This document shows positions 26,431 through 35,258 of a DNA stretch of 64,000 nucleotides, piece after piece. The stretch spans positions 83,935 to 147,934 of the forward strand of contig JACKBC010000012.1 of NCBI GenBank assembly GCA_020634755.1, in the 5' to 3' direction. This stretch comes from Caldilineaceae bacterium. GTDB taxonomy: Bacteria > Chloroflexota > Anaerolineae > Caldilineales > Caldilineaceae. The notes under the pieces are model-generated. The model did not search any database. It saw only the letters and a program-made list of their open reading frames with translations, and was not told the origin of the DNA. The stretch's first letter is position 1. Each line of letters opens with the position of its first letter. The translations under genes were made by a program, and so were the position numbers.

Positions 26431-28839
26431 TTATGTTGTTTTGTCGACCTGAATGGTAAAGTCGGCGCCTTCCCAATGTTGAGAGTCCGCCCAATAGAAG
26501 GTGAAGACAACATGGCTGTCTAATGGCAAATTGGTGGTCGGTAAATCGGCCACGTGCAGGCCCACCCCCGTGTCGCGCGTTTCTATATCGTGTCCCGTTT
26601 TCCAGCCATCTGCGCTCCAGTGCACCGTAGCCGGCGCTGACAATTCAATGCGCAGCGTAGCGCCTGCGGACATGGCGCGACACTTTTGGTTAAAGCGCCA
26701 CACGGTAAAGGGCGACACGACCTGCTGCACTTGATAGCGCTGTACGGTTTGGGTGGGCATGTCGAACACGCTGCCATCGCGCAAAGAGCGGCGCAGCTTT
26801 ACATATTCTGCATGGGCCCAAACGAGCGGCATGGCCGAACCGGTCGCCGCTCCCCGCACCAGCTCACGCCCGGGTACATCGGCCACATCCCATATCTGTT
26901 CGGGCAGCAGATTACCGATGTTGGCAAAGCATTCCAGCGTACCTAAGAGTTTACACGCGGCCTCCATGTTGCCGGCGGCAATTTCATAGTGGGCGCGTTC
27001 GCCCGTGAGCAGCGGCCAGGCGCGACCAATGCCCGTGCCATCATAGGCGCTGCCGTCTTCGTGCTCCCCATAGCCATCTTCATTGTAGCGATACCAGGCC
27101 GGCCCAGCCGGGAAGTCAACTTGCAGCTCTTCATCGAGCACTTTAATGGTATTGAGGATCCGCGGGTCATCGGCGGCGCGCAGACCAAAGCGCACCAGCG
27201 CCAATGCATCGGGGCTGACGATCTGCGCGGCAATGGCGCTGCTGTGCTCCATGGGCCGATTCTTAATGGTGACCAAGCCGGCTGTAGGCGGCAGGTCTTC
27301 GCGATCATCATCAACCCCAATGCGTACGTAATATCCGTCCACGCCACAGGAATGGGCCAGCGGCGTGTCGGTGGCATAGGTCCAGCGTTCGATGTTGCTG
27401 TTCCAATTATCGGCTACTTCGCGTAAATATTGGGCCAGATCAGGCTCGTCTTCCGCTGCGGCCAAGTCGGCGGCCACCAGCAGCCCGCTAATGGCCACGG
27501 CCAGCGTAAAGGGCGAATAGCCGCCATCTTCTTCCCAGCGGTCTTGCTCGGTGACGGGGCCGCTGCGCGCCACAAAACCAGCGGCCCGCCGCACCATGGG
27601 CCAAATGCCGTGCATGGCCGTGTTGTCCAGCAGTCCTTCGCGCTGGGCATAGCCGACCAGCAAAATGGGAAACGCCGCCTCATCCAGCTGTACGCCACGC
27701 CAATAAGCCGTGCCGTCCAACCACATATTTTGCGGCCAGTGGCCCGCCGGCTCTTGGGTTGTAATGAGATAGCGCAAAGCGCGTTGCACCACGTCCTGCG
27801 CACCGGCGGCCAGCAGCCCACCCACGCTTTCCACCATGTCGCGCGTCCACACCAGATGGTAACCGCCCAGGTCGTCATCGCCTTTGCTGTCGCCCCACGG
27901 AATGGAGAGGCTGGCGATTAGCCCGCCGCGAAATTGTTTATCTTCGTGGCTGTGCAGGACCGCTGTGCTCGTGCGATAGAGCGATGCGTCGGCGCCATTG
28001 GTAGATCTAACACGGTCTAGGTCCAGCAAGTTTGTCTGCCAATCCTGCCATTCGCTAATGTATTCGCGACGCGCTGCATCCAGCCCTCGGATCAGACTCG
28101 TGCGCGCGTGGTGGGCCGCCGCAAAGGCATGCTGGTCAAAGCCCAGCGCCAACGCAAATTCACCATTGCAAGCCGCCAGATCGATTTCACCCACCAGCGC
28201 AATATTGCCATTTTCGGCGCGGTCGTAAAACCATGTGAGCTGTTTGTGCCGCATCAGATCCTGCCAGCCGTCTGAGACACCCACAAAGCCCACCGATTGC
28301 GTACGCCATCCCACCGAGGAAACCAAGGCCAACGCCGCCAATCCTTCGCGCTCGGCATAAAGCACCGGCGTGCCTTTGCTATCCCCCAGCCAGCCCGTGT
28401 TGCCGGCGCCGCGATTCCCCAGATGCGGTGACAGCAGCACGTAGAGCCGGTAATCTTCCAATGTACCCTGCAAAGGCACAAAGCGGGTGGACTGGAGCAC
28501 AACATTGCGCTGTGGGTCGGTGAAAATCTCTTTTTCAATGCAATAGCGACCGTCCAACGCGCTATTTTCCAGCCGGAAGGCCGGGGCGCCGGTCGCCAAA
28601 TAGGTGACTTGAGACTGCGTTTGCCGCTTTTCTTCGGAAAAGTAGTCGCGTCCGTCCGTCACAATGAGGCCCAAATCGCGCGTGCAGGCCCAATCCACGC
28701 GCGGGTAGTAAATTTCATCCAGAATGCCGTGGCTAATTGTAAACCAGACTTTGCTCAGCGGATTGCGGGCCGTGCCCACGCCGCTTTTGGCGCTGGACGT
28801 CCAACGCCCCGCAATGCCTGGCCAACCAGGTGCGTTCAT
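26431..28839 (-). CDS. Glucoamylase-type glycoside hydrolase family 15
   Basis: This 802-aa cytoplasmic protein (no signal peptide) shows the bacterial/archaeal GH15 layout. An N-terminal beta-sandwich (about residues 1-270) begins with SSAKSGVGTARNPLSKVWFT, and an (alpha/alpha)6 barrel follows. The barrel has LVWTRDMVESVGGLLAAG, the RWEEDGGYSPFT motif with the general-acid glutamate, and NLLPEQIWD with the general-base glutamate. GH15 enzymes release glucose from alpha-1,4-glucans such as glycogen or maltodextrins. The C-terminal ~90 residues look like an additional beta domain. Start ATG at 28839 with GGGAGAAAAG upstream. Confidence 0.93.
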   Translation of the reverse strand: MNAPGWPGIAGRWTSSAKSGVGTARNPLSKVWFTISHGILDEIYYPRVDWACTRDLGLIVTDGRDYFSEEKRQTQSQVTYLATGAPAFRLENSALDGRYCIEKEIFTDPQRNVVLQSTRFVPLQGTLEDYRLYVLLSPHLGNRGAGNTGWLGDSKGTPVLYAEREGLAALALVSSVGWRTQSVGFVGVSDGWQDLMRHKQLTWFYDRAENGNIALVGEIDLAACNGEFALALGFDQHAFAAAHHARTSLIRGLDAARREYISEWQDWQTNLLDLDRVRSTNGADASLYRTSTAVLHSHEDKQFRGGLIASLSIPWGDSKGDDDLGGYHLVWTRDMVESVGGLLAAGAQDVVQRALRYLITTQEPAGHWPQNMWLDGTAYWRGVQLDEAAFPILLVGYAQREGLLDNTAMHGIWPMVRRAAGFVARSGPVTEQDRWEEDGGYSPFTLAVAISGLLVAADLAAAEDEPDLAQYLREVADNWNSNIERWTYATDTPLAHSCGVDGYYVRIGVDDDREDLPPTAGLVTIKNRPMEHSSAIAAQIVSPDALALVRFGLRAADDPRILNTIKVLDEELQVDFPAGPAWYRYNEDGYGEHEDGSAYDGTGIGRAWPLLTGERAHYEIAAGNMEAACKLLGTLECFANIGNLLPEQIWDVADVPGRELVRGAATGSAMPLVWAHAEYVKLRRSLRDGSVFDMPTQTVQRYQVQQVVSPFTVWRFNQKCRAMSAGATLRIELSAPATVHWSADGWKTGHDIETRDTGVGLHVADLPTTNLPLDSHVVFTFYWADSQHWEGADFTIQVDKTT

Positions 28840-28925
28840 GTAACTTTTCTCCCATAAAACCGTTAATTACGTTGCGGACCCATTTCCCGTGAATCAGCCA
28901 GCGGCAGAATGATATCCCTGTAACA

Positions 28926-29417
28926 TTACGCCTCTTGTAAATGCGCATCGATAAACCAGAGATGCTTATCGATTGCCCGCGAGACTTCGGTAAAGAGATC
29001 GGCCGTATCTTGATCGCCGTGCTCCGATGCCGTCTCAATGGCCGCGCGGGTCGTAGAGGCATAGTTGCCAAAGCGCTGGGCCAATACTTCTAGTATCTCT
29101 TTGCCCTGATAAATATTAGTGGGAAACTCGGGCAAAGTTGAATCTTTGGCGGCCATGCGCGCCGTGCCCAGGGGATAGCCGCCCAGAGCCGTTACGCGCT
29201 CGGCAATCATGTCTACATATTCCAGCAGACCCTCAGCCAATTCGTCAAAGAATAGATGAAGCTGCATAAAGTTCATGCCTTTGACGTTCCAGTGCGCCTG
29301 TTTGGTTTGGCTGTAGAGATCAAACGTGTCGGCCAGCTGCTGGTTGAGCAGCGTAATGATGGTGGCGCGTACTTCGTGCGCCAGATCATTGTGGGTATTA
29401 AACATTTTGGTACTCAT
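28926..29417 (-). CDS. dps: Dps family ferritin-like DNA-protection protein
   Basis: This 163-aa four-helix protein has the normal Dps length. Ferroxidase-centre residues are in KQAHWNVKGMNFMQLHLFFDELAEGLLEYVDMIAERV (H, then D/E on the next helix), the classic Dps signature. A final helix with AIDKHLWFIDAHLQ is conserved. Dps dodecamers oxidise and store Fe(II) and protect DNA from peroxide. The AAGGAG site is well placed before the ATG. Its upstream region (29418-29781) has no gene but contains repeats D1 and A3, with the promoter probably between 29418 and 29486. Confidence 0.93.
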   Translation of the reverse strand: MSTKMFNTHNDLAHEVRATIITLLNQQLADTFDLYSQTKQAHWNVKGMNFMQLHLFFDELAEGLLEYVDMIAERVTALGGYPLGTARMAAKDSTLPEFPTNIYQGKEILEVLAQRFGNYASTTRAAIETASEHGDQDTADLFTEVSRAIDKHLWFIDAHLQEA

Positions 29418-29486
29418 TTTTTACTCCTTTAGAATGAACAGAAAGTAGATGCGCTAAATTCGGTTCCTTAATCATCAAAGGTAGGA

Positions 29487-29561
29487 CTTACGCAAGCCTG
29501 AAGAAAAATCGTTTGGATAGTTGTACTCTGCCTGCTTGGCAATCCGCGGGCGCTGCGTAAG
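29487..29561. repeat. Family D repeat, copy D1 (75 bp)
   Basis: The element begins CTTACGCAAGCCTGAAGAAA and ends GCGGGCGCTGCGTAAG, so CTTACGCA and TGCGTAAG are terminal inverted repeats. Other copies are at 35064-35139, 47398-47472 and 48311-48380. It lies 22 bp from family A copy A3. Confidence 0.75.
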
Positions 29562-29583
29562 TCGTGAAAGTTTGAAACATACA

Positions 29584-29667
29584 CAGTCGATCGCCACGGC
29601 CAGAGATAGCGTCGGATTCAACCATCGAGACCGGCGCCTAGATCGCCAACACCGTTGCGGTCTACTG
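29584..29667. repeat. Family A repeat, copy A3 (84 bp)
   Basis: It runs from CAGTCGATCGCCACGG to CCGTTGCGGTCTACTG, with the internal arms AGATAGCGTCGG and CCGGCGCCTAGATC complementary to each other. It is the same length as A1, A5 and A6. Confidence 0.8.
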
Positions 29668-29781
29668 ATACAGAAAAAGTATAAGATATAACCGGGCAAA
29701 ATGCGCCGGTTGATTGGGTAGAAAGCAGCTGGCCGATATATGGGGTCTTCCCTGTTCTACTGACCAGTTTGTCCCGCCGAT

Positions 29782-30663
29782 TTACGCGCCGGTTGCAGGC
29801 GCCGCCTGCAATGCTGCCGCATGGTGCAATATTACGTTGCTATATGGATAGGGCAGCTCAATGCCGGCTTGCCCATAGCGGTCAATGATCTGTTCATACA
29901 GCGCAAATTCCACCTGGCTGGCATCACCAGCATTGGCGCACCAGGCGCGCAGGCTCAGGGTCACCGCTGAATCGCCCAGCGCAATCAACGGGCAGTTCAC
30001 CACCTCTTTTACCAGCGGGTGCGCCTCCGCCAAGTTGACCAGAATCTGACGCGCCTTTTCCACATCAGAAGCGTAGCTAATGTTGATGGGCACAATGGCC
30101 ATGGCGCGCGGATCCACGCGGGTCAAATTAACGGTGATCTGGGTGGCCATAACGCTATTGGGGACCACAATGTGTCGATTATCAAAGGTTTCCAGGACCG
30201 TATAGCCCAACGTCAAGCTGTTGACAACACCAGTTTCTAAGCCAGATGGCGCATTGATCTGCACGCTGTCGCCCAGGCTAAAGGGGCGATACAGCAAAAG
30301 CGAGATACCGGAAATAAAATTGGCCAGCGTACTTTGCGCCGCCAGACCAATGACTACAGCCGAAACACTGACGCCCGTGAGCAATGCTGTCCCCAGTGAA
30401 TTGAGTACGGGCACTACATGGGCATACAGGGTAAAGGCGATTATATAGACGACGATTTGGGTTACCTGCGCCAAAAACAGGGTAGTCGTGCGGTCAATGA
30501 GTCCGTGCGTATCTCTTTTCAGCGCCGCCGTAAAAGCGGCGCGCAACGTGCGCGCTACAATCAACGCAATGAGCATGAAGACGACAAAATAGGCCACTGC
30601 GCCTACAATTGAATTGGGATTCCACTCGGTTCCGCTAATTAATTTACCAATCTGATTAATCAT
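29782..30663 (-). CDS. MscS family mechanosensitive ion channel
   Basis: This 293-aa protein has three membrane segments in the first ~130 residues. The pore-lining helix region reads TGVSVSAVVIGLAAQSTLANFISGISLLLYRPF, the MscS family signature with the conserved glycine/alanine pattern. A beta domain (GDSVQINAPSGLETGVVNSLTLGYT) and a C-terminal alpha/beta domain follow. Such channels open under membrane tension and release solutes during osmotic downshock. Start ATG at 30663 with GAGAG upstream. Confidence 0.92.
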   Translation of the reverse strand: MINQIGKLISGTEWNPNSIVGAVAYFVVFMLIALIVARTLRAAFTAALKRDTHGLIDRTTTLFLAQVTQIVVYIIAFTLYAHVVPVLNSLGTALLTGVSVSAVVIGLAAQSTLANFISGISLLLYRPFSLGDSVQINAPSGLETGVVNSLTLGYTVLETFDNRHIVVPNSVMATQITVNLTRVDPRAMAIVPINISYASDVEKARQILVNLAEAHPLVKEVVNCPLIALGDSAVTLSLRAWCANAGDASQVEFALYEQIIDRYGQAGIELPYPYSNVILHHAAALQAAPATGA

Positions 30664-30750
30664 GCCGCTCTCTGCATTCTAGGGCCCTTTTTCAGAACGT
30701 ATGCAAGCCTCTGGAAAAAAATTGGCTGGTCAGCCGCGCTCTTCTTTTTT

Positions 30751-30808
30751 GACCATTCACTGGTGCTGCTTAAGGACGGTTTGTCTTGAGCAGCGCCAGT
30801 GAATGGCC
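30751..30808. repeat. Long imperfect stem-loop downstream of the UspA-like gene
   Basis: GACCATTCACTGG(T)GCTGCT pairs with AGCAGC(G)CCAGTGAATGG, an ~18-bp stem with one mismatch and a ~19-nt loop. It lies 17 bp after the UspA-like stop on the minus strand. The adjoining TTTTTT tract is on the wrong side for a classic minus-strand terminator, so an RNA-stabilising or termination role is uncertain. Confidence 0.5.
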
Positions 30809-30824
30809 AGAATGTCGGCGGCGG

Positions 30825-31340
30825 CTATGGCTGTGGCTGTGGCACGGCCCAGATGGCAATGCTGTTCTGCACATGTTTTTGCAGAAAGTCGGCCATGGAC
30901 GTGCCCAGCAGGCTGTCCAGCAAGTTGTGATGATGTTGGCCAATGACAACGGCTGAGTAGGAGCCATTGCGCAGCTCATCCAGCACGGCATGGGCGGCAT
31001 CCATCGAGTCCCAGCGCGTGTTCGTTTTGATCTGTGTGGTGGGTACACCGGCCTCTTCTAGAATTTGGCGCGCGCGGTCAAAATATCGTTCTTCTTTCTC
31101 TTCTGCATACTCCTCATTTTGGCGCGCAACCTTCTCAATACGAACGCGCTGGGCTTCCGCTTCTGGAGAGTCATCACCGCCATGTTCCCAGCCAACGGGC
31201 AGCAAATAGTGCATGAGCGTGATGTGTGTCTGCTCGGGATCAGCGAGGTTGTTTGCCACCGTGCGCACCAGGCTCACGGCTGATGGGCTGTTGCTCAAAG
31301 CAACGAGCAGTCGGTTTCCATAGGATTGTGAAGTAGTCAT
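30825..31340 (-). CDS. Universal stress protein (UspA)-like protein
   Basis: This 171-aa protein starts at the ATG at 31340, which has AAGGAGAATAAT before it, and an earlier ATG lacks a ribosome site. The first strand RLLVALSNSPSAVSLVRTVA is followed by a long charged helical insert (EKVARQNEEYAEEKEERYFDRARQILEE). The C-terminal part, SYSAVVIGQHHHNLLDSLLGTSMADFLQKHV.NSIAIWAVPQ, has the UspA-like alpha/beta ending. In ATP-binding Usp proteins this part has GxxGxxxxxxGS(T/S), and here it reads QHHHNLLDSLLGTS. ATP binding may therefore be lost. The function is stress-related by family. Confidence 0.72.
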   Translation of the reverse strand: MTTSQSYGNRLLVALSNSPSAVSLVRTVANNLADPEQTHITLMHYLLPVGWEHGGDDSPEAEAQRVRIEKVARQNEEYAEEKEERYFDRARQILEEAGVPTTQIKTNTRWDSMDAAHAVLDELRNGSYSAVVIGQHHHNLLDSLLGTSMADFLQKHVQNSIAIWAVPQPQP

Positions 31341-31389
31341 TATTATTCTCCTTATTGAACTTACGTACTTCATTACAAAGCCCTAAGCT

Positions 31390-31608
31390 TTACCCACAAG
31401 TGGGGCGAATGGATCTGTGCGCCGCACCGGTCGCAGAGCATAAGGCGAAACAGATCGGTTTGTGGCCGGTACGTCGCACACTGTCCTCGAGAAACGTCTC
31501 GGTCTACCCGTGTGCGACGCACGGTCCAGACGGTGTCTGCGCAGCCACAGCGATCGCGGACCGTGCGACGCACCTGGCCTCCACTCAGGGCGAGAAAGAT
31601 GTGGGTAA
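31390..31608. repeat. Family B-type composite element B5 with four palindromes
   Basis: The ends TTACCCACA and TGTGGGTAA are perfect 9-bp inverted repeats. Inside are GTGCGCCGCAC (31417-31427), GTACGTCGCAC (31469-31479), GTGCGACGCAC (31512-31522) and GTGCGACGCAC (31563-31573). The first pair is 52 bp apart and the second 51 bp. Most of the 31341-31846 gene-free gap is made of this element, the hairpin at 31707 and a 40-bp duplication. No gene is seen. Confidence 0.7.
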
Positions 31609-31706
31609 TGGGAAGTACAAAGCCAACGCGCCTTGCGTAAAAATTGTTGGAATCACCGGCGCGGCGTACGTTCTTTGGTCATCGTTCAAAAATAACTTGT
31701 AGATTT

Positions 31707-31739
31707 AAACCTGTCAGGTCTCGCAGACCTGACAGGTTT
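31707..31739. repeat. Perfect palindrome AAACCTGTCAGGTC (14-bp stem)
   Basis: AAACCTGTCAGGTC, loop TCGCA, then GACCTGACAGGTTT. The stem is perfect over 14 bp. It is intergenic and could serve as a bidirectional terminator-like hairpin or a dispersed palindromic repeat. It appears once in this window. Confidence 0.7.
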
Positions 31740-31772
31740 GGTAGCCAACTTATTTCTGAACGCTTAATTAGA

Positions 31773-31845
31773 TGCATGATGGCTCTGTGCGCTGCACAAC
31801 CGCTAGGTATCTTGCATGATGGCTCTGTGCGCTGCACAACCGCTA
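31773..31845. repeat. 40-bp direct duplication
   Basis: TGCATGATGGCTCTGTGCGC and the 13 bases after it occur at 31773 and again at 31813, a 40-bp period. The second copy ends just before the HAD hydrolase stop codon. It looks like a recent slippage or recombination duplication. Confidence 0.85.
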
Positions 31846-31846
31846 T

Positions 31847-32464
31847 TTATCTTCCATCCAAATGCAAACCCAGTGCGGCCAGCGCTTGGCGAGTGCTGGA
31901 GAGCCCCGTATGGTGGATGGCGTGAATGCCCAGCGTGGCCGCCACTTCGACCAGCATGGCGCGATCATCAATATAGGTCACCTGCTCTGGTATTGCCTGC
32001 ATCACATCGAGCGCCAGACGATAGATGTCGAGGTCTGGCTTACGGATGTGCACAAAACAGGATGAAATAAAGCAGTCAACAAAATCATCCAGATGAAATG
32101 TTTTGATGCGGTGAGTTGTTAATTCGCGTCCTTCGTTGCTCACCACAGTCACTTTTAGCCCATTGGCCGCTTTTAACCGGGGCAAAAAGTCAAGCATATC
32201 CGAATAGGGCTGCGACCGACTAAACATAAACTCTTTGAAGTCCGCACGTGAAAAGGAGCGCGCCTCATAAAAGACAATGCGATCAAGATATTCGTCTAGC
32301 CCCAGCTTGCCCTCTTCGTAGGTGTCAAAGGTTAGGTGGTGCCGTTCATTCATCTCCCCATAGTCCAGCTGAAAACGCTCGGCGGCCGCGCGACGTGCGT
32401 TGCGGTCCCACCCATTGGTTAGCAGAACACCACCAATATCGACAAAAAGCGTTGTAATCGCCAT
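31847..32464 (-). CDS. HAD superfamily hydrolase
   Basis: This is a 205-aa protein. Motif I is degenerate: MAITTLFVDIGGVLLTNGW has FVDIGG instead of DxDxT, as in epoxide-hydrolase/haloacid-type HADs where only the first aspartate (VDIGG) is retained. Motif II VVSNEGRE lies near residue 105, the motif III region RKPDLDIY near 145, and motif IV YIDDRAMLVEVA near 170. It probably acts as a phosphatase or phosphonatase-like enzyme on a small metabolite, substrate unknown. Start ATG at 32464 with GAGGAG about 10 bp upstream. Confidence 0.82.
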   Translation of the reverse strand: MAITTLFVDIGGVLLTNGWDRNARRAAAERFQLDYGEMNERHHLTFDTYEEGKLGLDEYLDRIVFYEARSFSRADFKEFMFSRSQPYSDMLDFLPRLKAANGLKVTVVSNEGRELTTHRIKTFHLDDFVDCFISSCFVHIRKPDLDIYRLALDVMQAIPEQVTYIDDRAMLVEVAATLGIHAIHHTGLSSTRQALAALGLHLDGR

Positions 32465-32546
32465 CTGCTGCATGCTCCTCACCTGCTTGAATTTCCTCAA
32501 AAGTGCGGCTTGCTATGCCAAGCGGGCCGCGGCCGCTGGGCGGCTC

Positions 32547-33956
32547 TCAGGACCACTCTGTATGAAAAACGCCCTGTTGATCAATGCGTTCATAGGTATG
32601 AGCGCCAAAATCATCGCGTTGGGCCTGGATTAAATTGGCCGGCAGCCGGGCGCTGCGATAGCCATCAAAGTAGGCCAGCGACGCCATGAGACCGGGCGTG
32701 GGAATACCCATTTGGGCCGCCGCACCCACAATGGAACGCAAATCCGCCATGCGCTCTATAACAACCTGGCTGAATTTTTCATCCAGCAGCAAGTTGGGCA
32801 GGTCGGGTTGGGTTGTATAGGCCCGCCGAATATCTTCCAAGAGCGCTGCTCGAATAATGCAGCCGCCCCGCCAAATGCGCGCCACCACGCTCAAATCAAT
32901 ATGGTATCCATACGCCGCCGATGCGCTCTGCAGCTGCGCCATGCCTTGGGCATAGCTGATGATCATGGTGACGTGGAGGGCGTTATGCAGCTGCGTCAGG
33001 AACTCCGCGCGGGCGACGGCTGGTTTTATCTCGGGCCCGGTTAAGAGCTGGCTAGCTGCCGTGCGCTCTTCTTTCAGGGCGGAGAGATTGCGCATAGCCA
33101 CGGCGGCATCAATTGTCGGTGTCGGCGTGCCCAGATTCATGGCGTCTTGCGACGTCCACTTGCCGGTGCCTTTCTGTTTGGCTGCATCCAACACTTCGTC
33201 GATGAGCGGTTGGTTTGTCTGTGCATCACGCTTTATGAAAATGTCCGACGTAATTTCCAGCAGAAAGCTGTTCAGTTCCCCTTGATTCCACTCGGCATAT
33301 ACATAGGATAACTCGGCGTCGGTCAGGCCATAGCCTCGGTGCAGCAGGTCGTAGCTTTCGGCAATTAACTGCATCAACGCGTACTCAATGCCATTGTGCA
33401 CCATTTTCACATAGTGGCCAGCCGACCCTGGTCCCATATAGGCCACACAAGGATCCCCATCCACTTGCGCGGCGGCGGCTTCCAGTACGGGGCGCACCCG
33501 CTCATACACATCCTGTGCACCGCCGGGCATCATGCTGGGTCCGTGTCGGGCGCCGTCCTCGCCGCCCGACACGCCCATGCCAAAAAAGTGAATTCCTTGA
33601 TTCGCCAATGTCTTCTGGCGCAAATCTGTGTCGGAGAAATGTGAATTACCGGCATCGATAATGAGATCGCCGGCGGCTAAATAGGGCAGCAAGTCATGAA
33701 TCACAGCATCTACGGCATTGCCGGCCGGGACCAGCATCATCACCACACGCGGGCTGCGCAGTAGCGCCACAAAGTCGGCCACCGTTTTGGCTCCCTGGAT
33801 GTCGCGCGTGCCCGCCTCTGTCTGCAACTCTGCCACTTTATCGCCATCAAGGTCATAACCCGCCACGGCATAACCGTGATCCGCCATATTGAGCAAGAGG
33901 TTGCGCCCCATGACGCCCAGGCCCACCATGCCAATTTCATACTGTTGTGAGTTCAT
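32547..33956 (-). CDS. gnd: 6-phosphogluconate dehydrogenase, decarboxylating
   Basis: This 469-aa enzyme, full family length, oxidises 6-phosphogluconate to ribulose-5-phosphate with NADP and CO2 release. The Rossmann motif GLGVMGRNLLLNMADHG is at residues 10-26. Catalytic-region motifs are SGGEDGARHGPSMMPGG near 130 and AGHYVKMVHNGIEYALMQLI near 180-200 with the lysine-histidine-asparagine set. A longer upstream frame exists, but the ATG at 33956 has GGAGC before it and fits the family start. It follows the hdeD-like gene by 14 bp. Zwf (35972, opposite strand) provides the preceding pathway step. Confidence 0.95.
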   Translation of the reverse strand: MNSQQYEIGMVGLGVMGRNLLLNMADHGYAVAGYDLDGDKVAELQTEAGTRDIQGAKTVADFVALLRSPRVVMMLVPAGNAVDAVIHDLLPYLAAGDLIIDAGNSHFSDTDLRQKTLANQGIHFFGMGVSGGEDGARHGPSMMPGGAQDVYERVRPVLEAAAAQVDGDPCVAYMGPGSAGHYVKMVHNGIEYALMQLIAESYDLLHRGYGLTDAELSYVYAEWNQGELNSFLLEITSDIFIKRDAQTNQPLIDEVLDAAKQKGTGKWTSQDAMNLGTPTPTIDAAVAMRNLSALKEERTAASQLLTGPEIKPAVARAEFLTQLHNALHVTMIISYAQGMAQLQSASAAYGYHIDLSVVARIWRGGCIIRAALLEDIRRAYTTQPDLPNLLLDEKFSQVVIERMADLRSIVGAAAQMGIPTPGLMASLAYFDGYRSARLPANLIQAQRDDFGAHTYERIDQQGVFHTEWS

Positions 33957-33970
33957 GATAAAAGCTCCAT

Positions 33971-34510
33971 TTAGGCAGTCTTGGTGGAATTTCGCAGCGA
34001 AAATCCCAGATAGATCAGCATTGCGCCAAAGAGAATGGCATATGAACCAATGACCCAAACCACAGCCAGGGCGCCTGCCCCTGGGCGCAGGAACATGAAG
34101 ATGCCCAATATGACCGAGAGAACGCCCGATATGGCCAGCGCCCATTCCCCTTCAATTTCCTGTCGCAGACGAATGGCGGCCAAAATTTCAAAGATGCCGG
34201 TCATAATCGCCCAGACGGCAATGAAGACGAGCAAAATAACGGCGGTAATGCCTGGCCACAGGAACGTCAGCACGCCAAACGCAATGCCGGCTACCCCTTC
34301 CAACAGCATCCACCAGCGCTCCCCTCCTTGGCTGTGCGCAATCCCGGTGACAATCGCACCGATGCCGTCGATGAGCGCATATGCACCAAAGAGCAGCACC
34401 AATACTTCAACCGTCAGGCCGGGCCAGACAAAGGCCAAGATGCCAAACAGAATGGCGATTGCGCCACGCAGGGCCAACAGCCACCAATACCGAGCAAGCG
34501 TTGCTAACAT
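33971..34510 (-). CDS. HdeD-like DUF308 membrane protein
   Basis: This 179-aa protein consists of six short hydrophobic helices in three pairs, with repeats of GILAFVWPGLTVEVLVLLFGAYALIDG and GVLTFLWPGITAVILLVFIA, which is the DUF308/HdeD pattern. HdeD contributes to acid resistance in Escherichia coli, but most homologues are uncharacterised. The ATG at 34510 follows AAGGAGGAAACA, a near-ideal ribosome site. It is probably co-transcribed with gnd. Confidence 0.88.
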   Translation of the reverse strand: MLATLARYWWLLALRGAIAILFGILAFVWPGLTVEVLVLLFGAYALIDGIGAIVTGIAHSQGGERWWMLLEGVAGIAFGVLTFLWPGITAVILLVFIAVWAIMTGIFEILAAIRLRQEIEGEWALAISGVLSVILGIFMFLRPGAGALAVVWVIGSYAILFGAMLIYLGFSLRNSTKTA

Positions 34511-34627
34511 TGTTTCCTCCTTGTTTGTCGCAATGATGTTGTTAGTAATTACAGCCATGCATAAATTGTTTCGAGTATGTTTTCCACCCGAAAAAGAGGT
34601 ACACGGCGCTGCTTCTAAAATTGCCCG

Positions 34628-35032
34628 CTACTCTTCGATTGACGCTAATAATTGACTGGCTAAGCTCATGGTTGCCACATCCGATGCCGGGCCGCGCATG
34701 GCTTTTAGCAGGTCGTACGTTTGCTTGGAAACGGAGGCATTGCGAGAGTAACAAAAGACGTGATGCGCCCCCTCGCGCAGCCAGGCGCTAGAGCCATGAC
34801 TTAAGGCATAGAGCATGGGCACAAGGGCGGCTTCCCCCGCCTTGGCCAAAGCTACGGCGGCCGCCCAGCGTACGCCAAAGTAGCTGTCCTCCAAGGCAGC
34901 AACGAGCCGTTCCAAATTCGCCGGTGAAGGATTGCTGCCCAAATAGTTTGTCGCTTCTTCACGCAGCGAATTTTCTTGGTGGATGTCGTTCAGTGCTTGC
35001 AGCGCTGCTGCTTCTGAATTAAAGGTATGCAT
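34628..35032 (-). CDS. Small HEAT-repeat protein
   Basis: This 134-aa protein is predicted all-helical with HEAT-like repeats: NLERLVAALEDSYFGVRWAAAVALAKAGEAALVPMLYAL has the conserved D..VR..AA.AL pattern, followed by a related REGAHHVFCYSRNA unit. Such proteins are scaffolds or phycobilisome-lyase-like partners. No specific function can be assigned. A GGAAG site precedes the ATG. Confidence 0.7.
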   Translation of the reverse strand: MHTFNSEAAALQALNDIHQENSLREEATNYLGSNPSPANLERLVAALEDSYFGVRWAAAVALAKAGEAALVPMLYALSHGSSAWLREGAHHVFCYSRNASVSKQTYDLLKAMRGPASDVATMSLASQLLASIEE

Positions 35033-35063
35033 GACTATTTCTTCCCTTCTATAATTAGCTTAT

Positions 35064-35139
35064 GTTACGCAAGCCTAGAGGAAAGTCGGCTCGCCGACTT
35101 TCCTGTTTCTCTCTAGCAGACTGGCTGTCGCTGCGTAAC
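35064..35139. repeat. Family D repeat, copy D2 (76 bp)
   Basis: It starts GTTACGCAAGCCTAGAGG, contains the perfect hairpin GAAAGTCGGC-TC-GCCGACTTTC, and ends GCTGCGTAAC. It matches D3 (47398-47472), which lies in the opposite orientation. It directly neighbours A4. Confidence 0.8.
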
Positions 35140-35148
35140 GTGAGTAAT

Positions 35149-35211
35149 TAGTAGACCGCAACGGTGTTGTGGCGACCTAGGCATCGGTCTCAAACGATGA
35201 ATCCGATGCTA
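35149..35211. repeat. Family A repeat, copy A4 (truncated)
   Basis: It begins TAGTAGACCGCAACGGTG and continues through GGCATCGGTCTC and GAATCCGATGCT, but lacks the terminal CCGTTGCGATCTACTG arm, so about 20 bp are missing. It lies 10 bp from D2, next to the CBM48 gene end. Confidence 0.65.
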
Positions 35212-35258
35212 TTATCTTTATTATACCTCTATGTACCTTGAATACGCCCTGGCCAAGC

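Noticed and set aside
33957..34146. Longer N-terminus for 6-phosphogluconate dehydrogenase (63 extra codons)
   Set aside because: It would overlap the hdeD-like gene out of frame. The ATG at 33956 has a ribosome site and gives the normal family length.
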